Assembly (NCBI GenBank): GCA_020630045.1
Contig: JAHDCE010000087.1
Coordinates: forward strand, 1,775 to 10,521
Length of the DNA stretch: 8,747 bases
Source of the DNA: Saprospiraceae bacterium
Lineage (GTDB): Bacteria; Bacteroidota; Bacteroidia; Chitinophagales; Saprospiraceae
Direction: 5' to 3'
A model generated the notes under the pieces. It saw only the letters and a list, made by a program, of their open reading frames with translations. It was not told the origin of the DNA and searched no databases. The position numbers and the translations under genes are program-made. Of the stretch, positions 1 through 4,926 are shown piece by piece. Every line of letters begins with the position of its first letter. The first letter of the stretch is position 1.

Positions 1-200
1 TCCCATCCCTTACGGAATGGGTTGTGTTATGGCGTCCCTTCGGGACTTTTTATTCCATCCCTGTGAGGATGGGTTTTGATGTGTCGCTCTCCCATCCCTC
101 GCGGAATGGGGTGTGTTATGGCGTCCCTTCGGGACTTTTTATCCCATCCCTGTGGGGATGGGTTTTGATGTGTCGTCCCTTTGGGACTTTTGGGGGGAGG
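1..200. repeat. Modular tandem hairpin repeat array, 89-bp period
   Basis: Two near-identical units start at 2 and 91, a period of 89 bp. Each holds three small inverted repeats. Module A is at 2-21 and 91-110 (CCCATCC..GGAATGGG). Module B is GTCCCTTCGGGAC at 34-46 and 123-135. Module C is at 55-72 and 143-162; its second copy has a perfect 8-bp stem, CCCATCCC/GGGATGGG. A further B-like hairpin, GTCCCTTTGGGAC, at 175-187 directly follows module C, so module A has been skipped. On the plus strand the B stems are followed by T runs (GGGACTTTTTA). No coding frame is convincing. The array continues beyond position 1. It is probably a Bacteroidota intergenic repeat family; its function is not known to me. 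Confidence 0.85.
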
Positions 201-220
201 TGTTGTTAATTGGAATATAT

Positions 221-895
221 TTAGATTATAGATTCTCGATTGGTTGATATTTTGTAATGGCCGGATTTCATTAATTTTTCGGCGATTTCGGTTCTTCCGG
301 CTGCACCATTTTCTAAGATGTAATTTAATTCTTTTCGGGTTAATAGTGCGATGCTGATGAGTGAAACTTCTTCAATGCTCAATTTGATCGTATCTGATAC
401 TTCTTGGGTTTTGAGTCCTAATAATACACCGACTCCTTCATTTTCATCTAAGAATTGCTCGGGCAGTCCGCTTCCATTTACGGATGATGAAATATATGTA
501 TAATCTTTTAAAATGTATGATATATTAGGGTTTGATGCTGCCATACTACTTACCTGTAAAATGATTTTTAATTCCCATGAATTGATTATTTCTTGAATGT
601 TTTCGTATTTGTTTTCTGTAATGCCATAAAGTTCTATCCCGATTCCATTGTAGGGCTGGTTCTTGGCGGTGGTATCGTAGTCGTCATAGGGGTCGCTTAA
701 ACCGTCAGTGGCAATTATGGTTCCTTCATTCATCTTTATGCCAATATGCGCTTGTCTTAGAGAGGGCCATCTTGGCCCTCCCATAAAAGATGGATTGATC
801 AAATTCCCCACTACATCGGAAAATAGTTCTCCTATACTTTTCCAGTAATTTTCTCTTTCTTCACATGATGCTTTAAAATGTTCTTGGTAATTCAT
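221..895 (-). CDS. SUFU (suppressor of fused)-like domain protein, candidate immunity protein
   Basis: This is a 224-residue cytoplasmic protein with no signal peptide or membrane segment. Seen: a GLSD motif (residues 65-68) after a beta-strand, an acidic loop, then GIGIEL (84-89), matching the GLSD..GFGFEL order of SUFU domains. The C-terminal half has a hydrophobic G-V-G-V-L-L-G strand (about 154-160), an E-E-V-S-L-I-S-I-A-L-L-T-x-x-E-L segment (175-190), a helix (191-210) and a final strand ending with ESI, again in SUFU order. Known: bacterial SUFU proteins are a predicted immunity superfamily of polymorphic toxin systems. Inferred: a cytoplasmic immunity protein or a homologue turned to another use; no toxin is visible. 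The gene is separated from the dioxygenase by 70 bp that contain a terminator-like hairpin, so it may be transcribed on its own. The start is an ATG 10 nt downstream of an A-rich leader. Confidence 0.62.
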   Translation of the reverse strand: MNYQEHFKASCEERENYWKSIGELFSDVVGNLINPSFMGGPRWPSLRQAHIGIKMNEGTIIATDGLSDPYDDYDTTAKNQPYNGIGIELYGITENKYENIQEIINSWELKIILQVSSMAASNPNISYILKDYTYISSSVNGSGLPEQFLDENEGVGVLLGLKTQEVSDTIKLSIEEVSLISIALLTRKELNYILENGAAGRTEIAEKLMKSGHYKISTNRESII

Positions 896-918
896 TGAGT
901 TGATTTTAAGTACCTGGA

Positions 919-967
919 CAAAAATACCCGAAAAGCATATTCCCTGATTATTTATTGTCGGGTATTT
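919..967 (-). terminator. Terminator-like hairpin after the dioxygenase gene, with overlapping -7 promoter match
   Basis: A perfect 9-bp inverted repeat pairs AAATACCCG (922-930) with CGGGTATTT (959-967), around a 28-nt loop. On the minus strand the stem starts at the TAA of the dioxygenase gene and its right arm runs into TATTTTTG, so it can act as an intrinsic terminator. The same octamer (926 to 919) matches the Bacteroidota -7 promoter consensus TAnnTTTG and lies 24 nt before the ATG of the SUFU gene. No clear TTTG -33 box is visible. The site may therefore end one unit and start the next. The long loop weakens the terminator reading. Confidence 0.42.
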
Positions 968-1670
968 ATTTTAAATGAAATCTTATTCTTTTGAAGAGAC
1001 GCTTTTCGCCTTGAGGAAATTTTTCTCTACCGTGTAAAGTTAAATCATTTCTGAATAGGATTAAATCGCCGGGTTCTAATTTCATGTTAACCTTGTATTT
1101 TTCAAATAATTCTCCTAGGGCGTCAAGGTGGTCAATTTCATGATTTTTTAAATTTGAAAATGACTGCATCAGTACACGGTCAAAACGAATTTTGTATTCT
1201 CCTTTTTCATAAGTAATAATACTTCCTTGTTGATGCCTAAAGTGCCATTTCTTGTCCAATAATCCTTCTAATTGGAGCGGATTCATTTCTTGTAAAATTG
1301 TTTTCAAAAAAGCAAATGTGCTCTCTCCTCCTTGCTCCGAATTATTCACACATAACAGGCCCAAACCATCGGGTATTTTCTCAAAATCGCTACAATCGGT
1401 ATGCAGTGGCAAAGAGAGGTTAGAATTGGCTAGTGATTTGAATGCTTCCGCTTTCTTATTCACCTTTACATCAAAAACACCCGTACCGTTATTGTTCCGT
1501 AACTCATGTACGGGTGTTCCTATAACTTGAATGAATTTTTCATAATTCAAATCTTCACAAGGAAAGTTTTTGATGCGTAGAATATTGATTCCCTTTTCTA
1601 AATGAAAAGAAATCTCCTTGGCATCCAAGCCTTGATGATAATCATATTCAATTACCCAGTCCGGGACCAT
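966..1670 (-). CDS. TauD/TfdA-type Fe(II)/2-oxoglutarate-dependent dioxygenase
   Basis: This 234-residue cytoplasmic enzyme is predicted to hydroxylate or otherwise oxidise a small molecule or peptidyl residue, using Fe(II), O2 and 2-oxoglutarate. Seen: the iron-binding triad H90-x-D92 (in LPLHTD) and H213 (in LHGREKF), with R228 exactly 15 residues after H213, the usual place of the 2-oxoglutarate-binding arginine in TauD. GGES (114-117) after the HxD strand and the N-terminal GINILRIKNF strand also fit the family. At 234 residues it is shorter than typical TauD (about 280); 121 residues separate D92 from H213. The substrate cannot be read from the sequence. The first 23 nt overlap the 3' end of the ubiquitin-like gene. 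A TAG lies two codons before the ATG in this frame and the next Met is at residue 128, so this start is secure and translation is probably coupled. Confidence 0.8.
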   Translation of the reverse strand: MVPDWVIEYDYHQGLDAKEISFHLEKGINILRIKNFPCEDLNYEKFIQVIGTPVHELRNNNGTGVFDVKVNKKAEAFKSLANSNLSLPLHTDCSDFEKIPDGLGLLCVNNSEQGGESTFAFLKTILQEMNPLQLEGLLDKKWHFRHQQGSIITYEKGEYKIRFDRVLMQSFSNLKNHEIDHLDALGELFEKYKVNMKLEPGDLILFRNDLTLHGREKFPQGEKRLFKRIRFHLK

Positions 1671-1968
1671 TTTCTATATAAATACTGAGTAATCCATTTG
1701 TTCCGAATTTAGGAAAATCTTTAATCATCCTTGATGAATCATCTATCCCGCCCCAGCCATGTTCGTCAGGACTGACTTTTACATAATGACTCAAATATAT
1801 TTTGATATTTTCTTTGTCTACGATTAATTCGGTGTACATGGAGACGCCGATTTTTTCATGCAATTTTTCGATGAGTTCTTTGATTGACGCTTGTTCCTCT
1901 ATTTCAATATCAACTACTTGAGAGACCATTTTCCCTGACTCATCTTCTAACCAATATTCTATTTGCAT
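1648..1968 (-). CDS. Small protein with ubiquitin-like (beta-grasp) pattern and Gly-rich C-terminus
   Basis: This acidic 106-residue cytoplasmic protein belongs to no family I can name with certainty. Seen: it begins MQIEYWLEDESGKMV, then a second strand VVDIEI, a helix at about 28-40 (SIKELIEKLHEKI), a strand ELIVD, an inserted loop (KVSPDEHGWGG), then SSRMIKDF and a last strand LLSIYI before NGPGLGN. The order hairpin, helix, LIxD strand, short turn, final strand, glycine tail mirrors ubiquitin (MQIFVKTLTGK.., TIENVKAKI, RLIFAGK, TLSDYNI, LHLVLRLRGG). Inferred: a ubiquitin-like or related beta-grasp fold with an insertion of about 20 residues. The tail ends Gly-Asn, so a conjugation role would probably need removal of the last residue. 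It lies 9 nt downstream of the DUF2314 gene, and its last codons overlap the dioxygenase gene. Similarity by eye alone could be misleading. Confidence 0.75.
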   Translation of the reverse strand: MQIEYWLEDESGKMVSQVVDIEIEEQASIKELIEKLHEKIGVSMYTELIVDKENIKIYLSHYVKVSPDEHGWGGIDDSSRMIKDFPKFGTNGLLSIYIENGPGLGN

Positions 1969-1977
1969 TTCTAATTA

Positions 1978-2778
1978 TTATGCTAGCACTTCTACAATGT
2001 GATTCCAACCCATTTCTTTCGCATAATCCAAGGCAGTTTTACCGGAATTGGATTTGGTATTTTTGTCGGCACCTAATTCCAACATGATTCGGGTACTCGT
2101 CAAATTTCCTGCGATGGCTTCGTTGTGTAGGAATGTATGTCCAATGCCATCTGTTTTTTGTAATTCATCAGGATTGGTCTTAAAAAATTCCCGAACCTGA
2201 TCGGCCATGTTTTTGCTCATGGGATGTTCGAGCAGGTTCTCCGGATGTTCTTTTTGTTGATATACCAATAACACTTCGTCCGGGTTTCCGAAATCCAAAC
2301 CCCAAGCATTGTCGTGGTCTTCCCGTTGTGCGTCATTCATTTGTGAACGCATGGCTTGAATGGTAAATCCGCCATAAACTTCTCCTTGGATGCACATCAG
2401 CCAATCGCCGATTTCGTTGATTTTACGCTTGACCGTATCTCCCTTTTTGACATTGGTCAATTGATTGGGGACATTCACCAATTCTCCGTAGATGAACTCG
2501 CCGTCGAAATTGATGTTGTTAATCCACATGTGTTCGAATATGGGTTCTTCGTGTCCTTTCATTTTTTGTCCGAAAGGAATTTTGACCATGGCGAAATTGT
2601 GAGCGGGAATAATGCGTTTGTATTCCCAATACAATTCCCTCCAAAAGTATTTGAAGTTATTTTGGGCTTCTTCATTCGCCCGCTTCAACATTTCGTTTTG
2701 TTCTGCATAAAAAACAACGACTTCTTCATCTTTTCCGTCATTGTTGTTTCCTCCGAAAATCTTTTTAAAAATTCCCAT
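1978..2778 (-). CDS. DUF2314 domain protein with C-terminal ankyrin repeats
   Basis: This is a 266-residue cytoplasmic protein. The N-terminal tail starts MGIFKKIFGG and is followed by a helical stretch (about 20-58). The DUF2314 domain spans about 60-150. Its hallmarks are present: a K-I-P-F strand, EHMWI (82-86), the GEL-x-N-x-P segment (98-104), KKGDTV (111-116), IGDWL (123-127) and GGFT (136-139). A linker (160-205) leads to about two ankyrin repeats (210-266), with G-H-T-F-L-H at 213-218, LELGAD at 233-238 and GKTALDYA at 246-253. Known: DUF2314 has no settled biochemical activity; it and ankyrin proteins occur in bacterial immunity-protein loci. Inferred: a protein-binding module, perhaps an immunity protein. 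It starts 18 nt after the stop of the YD-like gene and ends 9 nt before the ubiquitin-like gene, so an operon is likely. Confidence 0.78.
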   Translation of the reverse strand: MGIFKKIFGGNNNDGKDEEVVVFYAEQNEMLKRANEEAQNNFKYFWRELYWEYKRIIPAHNFAMVKIPFGQKMKGHEEPIFEHMWINNINFDGEFIYGELVNVPNQLTNVKKGDTVKRKINEIGDWLMCIQGEVYGGFTIQAMRSQMNDAQREDHDNAWGLDFGNPDEVLLVYQQKEHPENLLEHPMSKNMADQVREFFKTNPDELQKTDGIGHTFLHNEAIAGNLTSTRIMLELGADKNTKSNSGKTALDYAKEMGWNHIVEVLA

Positions 2779-2796
2779 TTCTATTTTTTAAGTGAT

Positions 2797-3774
2797 TCAA
2801 TGAAAATGATGTGTCTCCCAATTGTGGTCTTCAATGTCCTTTGGCGTTACTTGTGAATATGCATATTCTTTTTCAATAGTAACGTTTATCCTTTTTCGTC
2901 CTTCATGGATTTCTTCTTTTTTATCCAATACTTTTTCTTTAAAAAAATGTTTTTCACCGGAATAATATTGACGATCGAAAATGGTGATTCTAATGATTTC
3001 CTCAGTACCGTTTATCGAATCATATTTGGTACTCGAATTGTACTTTCCGGCTTTCATTCCGGGCATGGAAATGCAACTTATCTTCTTTACTAAAACGCCA
3101 TTTTCATATTCGAATTTGATGACTCCATGACTTCCGAACCGCTCCATCCAAATTTCGTCTATCGCTCCTTTTTCATTGTAACTTAAAAACCAATATTCTT
3201 TCCTGAATCGCCCCTTTCTCAAAAAACGGACGGATTCTATTTGCATCAATTTATCGTTTTCCCAAGACAAATTAATGTGGTGAAAAGATTCCATTTCCCG
3301 TCGATCAATTCCACCTTTAAGATACGAATTAAAAAACTTAATGTTATCGATTTTGCCACCTTTATCATAAAAGAAATAAAATTCTTTTTGTCCGTTGGAA
3401 TCTCGGTAATCTGTCCGTTCAAACATCAAGTCACCGGCATCATTGAATTGCCGGGTAATGATCACCGGATTATCGTATGGATCACCTGTTATGGTTTCAA
3501 TGACCACTCCGTCTCTTTTGTATTCAAAAGTATGTTCGGCATCCCATTCGTTTGTAAGGAAGTCATGTTCACGTTTGCAGGATAATTCATATACTATCCT
3601 GCCCTCTTCATCATATTTCTTTTCACGGATTTTGCTTTTTATTCCATTTCCTACTAGGGCATAGGTAGTAATGGATTCCAATCCTTTTTGAAGTTTGAAC
3701 TTTTCTAATTCGACAAAAGAAAATATTTCGAAAGTGAAAAATATTTCAGCTATTTCTTTATTCCAAATATTCAT
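2797..3774 (-). CDS. Cytoplasmic protein with degenerate YD-repeat-like motifs
   Basis: This 325-residue protein is rich in beta-strands and has no signal peptide. Seen: five spaced motifs of the type aromatic-aromatic-(D/N)-x-x-G-x-(L/I): KKYDEEGRIVYE (52-63), RQFNDAGDLMFE (108-119), FFYDKGGKIDNI (134-145), LSYNEKGAIDEI (197-208) and FEYENGVLVKKI (221-232). They resemble YD (Rhs-type) or MORN-like repeats but are irregular in spacing. The C-terminus (about 240-325) is charged and ends HHFH. Such proteins are common in Bacteroidota, sometimes with signal peptides; this one appears cytoplasmic. I cannot assign a function. Its ATG lies 17 nt inside the upstream gene and the next Met is at residue 117, so the start is secure and translational coupling is probable. 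Confidence 0.7.
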   Translation of the reverse strand: MNIWNKEIAEIFFTFEIFSFVELEKFKLQKGLESITTYALVGNGIKSKIREKKYDEEGRIVYELSCKREHDFLTNEWDAEHTFEYKRDGVVIETITGDPYDNPVIITRQFNDAGDLMFERTDYRDSNGQKEFYFFYDKGGKIDNIKFFNSYLKGGIDRREMESFHHINLSWENDKLMQIESVRFLRKGRFRKEYWFLSYNEKGAIDEIWMERFGSHGVIKFEYENGVLVKKISCISMPGMKAGKYNSSTKYDSINGTEEIIRITIFDRQYYSGEKHFFKEKVLDKKEEIHEGRKRINVTIEKEYAYSQVTPKDIEDHNWETHHFH

Positions 3775-4432
3775 GATTCGGGTTTTCCCAGATTAACAAA
3801 TCATCTAAACGGTCGATTCCGATGTTGGCTTTCATATTGATTTCGATCAGCCTTTTTCCGAATTCATGCAAAACGATTTCTGCATTTTGAACGGCTGATT
3901 TCAGTGCGTTCAATTCCAATATCAATTTCAAATGCCTAGGAGCGGGGTCGAAGGTTTCGTCATGTTCCTTTACGGAAAAATCCATTTCTAATCGACCATC
4001 TGAAAAAGTCAATATGGGATCGGGATGTCCTTCATAATATGACAGTTTTCCTTCCGATAGTTTTTTCCAATAATGGATGTCGCCCAAATCACCGCAACAC
4101 TGGGGGAAATATTCATCTATTCCGTCGATTCGGAGAATATAACCACCAAATAAACAAGAGACCATTTCCCTTTCGTATTTGCCATTTCTGAAATCCTCGG
4201 TGTGGTCTTGTACGATCTTTATCAAATTGGGATCAGTAATCAAATGAGGTTCGTACAAAGCGCTCCATTTCAAATACGGAACCAATTCGTCCTTGAATCC
4301 GGCTTTCTTGAAGGAGGCTTGGTGATATTCGTACCAAATATCCGGGTAATCCCAAACCGGATAAACCTTGGGTTGTTCAAGTCCTTGATTGCAATATCCC
4401 AACTCGATGATGGGAACCAATTCAATTTTCAT
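3758..4432 (-). CDS. Hypothetical protein with PQCCGDL motif, first gene of the packed cluster
   Basis: This 224-residue cytoplasmic protein is not one whose family I can name. Seen: an aromatic-rich N-terminus (Y-P-V-W-D-Y-P-D-I-W-Y at about 24-34), a central strand-turn region C-L-F-G-G-Y-I-L-R-I-D-G (93-104) leading to F-P-Q-C-C-G-D-L-G-D-I (109-119) and W-K-K-L, then Y-Y-E-G-H-P-D-P-I-L-T-F-S-D-G (132-146), and a long C-terminal helical part (about 166-213). The paired cysteines C112-C113 next to GDL could be structural or metal-binding; no partner pair is evident. Alternating strands with short charged turns recall small immunity proteins, which is only an inference. The start codon follows AACCAAGGCG, a weak Shine-Dalgarno-like stretch. 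The gene overlaps the YD-like gene by 17 nt. Confidence 0.66.
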   Translation of the reverse strand: MKIELVPIIELGYCNQGLEQPKVYPVWDYPDIWYEYHQASFKKAGFKDELVPYLKWSALYEPHLITDPNLIKIVQDHTEDFRNGKYEREMVSCLFGGYILRIDGIDEYFPQCCGDLGDIHYWKKLSEGKLSYYEGHPDPILTFSDGRLEMDFSVKEHDETFDPAPRHLKLILELNALKSAVQNAEIVLHEFGKRLIEINMKANIGIDRLDDLLIWENPNHEYLE

Positions 4433-4490
4433 CGCCTTGGTTTATTTGACGTCCCATATACTTTTTTCTAGCTGCTTTCATATCCATTTT

Positions 4491-4652
4491 TTAATCGTGG
4501 ATTTCCCAAGCGATATCGAATAGTTGCGAAATGGATTTCATGACGATTTCACGTTCCGGACATCCCTTTGGCACATGAAACCCCACCTCTTCCGACGTAG
4601 TCCATCCTTTGCGGAATTTAAGCACCCGCCCCAAAGTAATCATATAGTCCAT
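4491..4652 (-). CDS. Short open frame of 53 codons, possibly a 5'-truncated gene
   Basis: An open frame runs from ATG at 4652 to TAA at 4491. It encodes MDYMITLGRVLKFRKGWTTS, then a helix-like C-terminus ending WEIHD. Its composition looks like real protein (GWTTSEEVGFHVPKG, ISQLFDIAWEIHD). The ATG is 2 nt from the end of the palindromic repeat, so any ribosome-binding site would have to lie inside the hairpin. This favours a C-terminal fragment of a longer gene whose 5' part was lost where the repeat now stands. A second possible start is Met4. I do not recognise the family. It lies 58 nt upstream of the PQCCGDL gene and could be the head of that operon. Confidence 0.42.
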   Translation of the reverse strand: MDYMITLGRVLKFRKGWTTSEEVGFHVPKGCPEREIVMKSISQLFDIAWEIHD

Positions 4653-4654
4653 GC

Positions 4655-4749
4655 GGCGGATTTTTGCAGTAGGCTGCGTTGTGAAAATCCTTGCGTAGCT
4701 AGGCTATGCGCGGTTTTCACGCCTTGCATACCACAAAAATCCACTCGCC
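4655..4749. repeat. 95-bp palindromic repeat element (long hairpin)
   Basis: The outer arms GGCGGATTTTTG (4655-4666) and CAAAAATCC..CGCC (4734-4749, with a 3-nt bulge) are inverted repeats. Nested inside are GTGAAAA (4681-4687) with TTTTCAC (4714-4720), and around the centre GCGTAGC (4693-4699) with GCTATGC (4703-4709, one G-T pair). The whole folds as one long imperfect hairpin in either orientation. It has the form of a dispersed intergenic repeat or a very small non-autonomous element. No transposase is present and I see no clear target-site duplication. It separates the decayed SUMF1-like sequence from the 53-codon frame. Confidence 0.72.
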
Positions 4750-4783
4750 TGTTTCTATACATTACTTTTGACCAAGTACTTAA

Positions 4784-4926
4784 GCGACGCGAAAACCAAT
4801 GTTTTGGCATCGGCTCCGGATGCTCCGTCTTCCATTTCCCACGACCACCAGACACTATCCGTCGCCCCGACCATAATCAGATTGTCCTCCATCCAAACAT
4901 GATTGAGAATGAGGTGCAATGGTAAA
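4784..4926 (-). pseudogene. Decayed fragment resembling a SUMF1/FGE-like domain C-terminus
   Basis: No single minus-strand frame makes a sensible gene with its own start, but pieces of a known pattern occur in three frames. One frame reads RIVSGG near 4868-4851. The next reads SWEMEDGASGADAK just after it. The third ends RSRCQNIGFRVA followed by TAA at 4784. Formylglycine-generating-enzyme/SUMF1 domains typically end with R-V-x-R-G-G-S-W, then R-S-x-x-R and a final N-x-G-F-R-V-A before the stop. I infer a frameshifted remnant of such a domain. It lies directly after the GH8 gene. A TTG-initiated 61-codon frame covers the same bases (4755-4940) but overlaps the GH8 stop and is not a credible gene. 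The match is by eye and could be chance. Confidence 0.36.

Noticed and set aside
1..200. CRISPR array
   Set aside because: The repeated unit is 89 bp with almost no variable spacer; similarity extends through the whole unit, and the internal parts are palindromic modules.
2356..2856. 166-codon plus-strand frame
   Set aside because: It lies antisense to the well-supported DUF2314-ankyrin gene and shows only the complementary pattern (runs of F, H, V); the same holds for the plus-strand frames at 1252-1530, 3241-3585, 5595-5873 and 7360-7668.
4422..4487. 21-codon frame (MDMKAARKKY..) bridging the 53-codon frame and the PQCCGDL gene
   Set aside because: It is placed like a coupling leader, 3 nt after one stop and overlapping the next start, but it is too short and has no recognisable feature.
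4640..4855. 71-codon minus frame across the palindromic repeat
   Set aside because: Most of it is a translation of the repeat element itself; it has no plausible start context and no protein-like pattern outside that.
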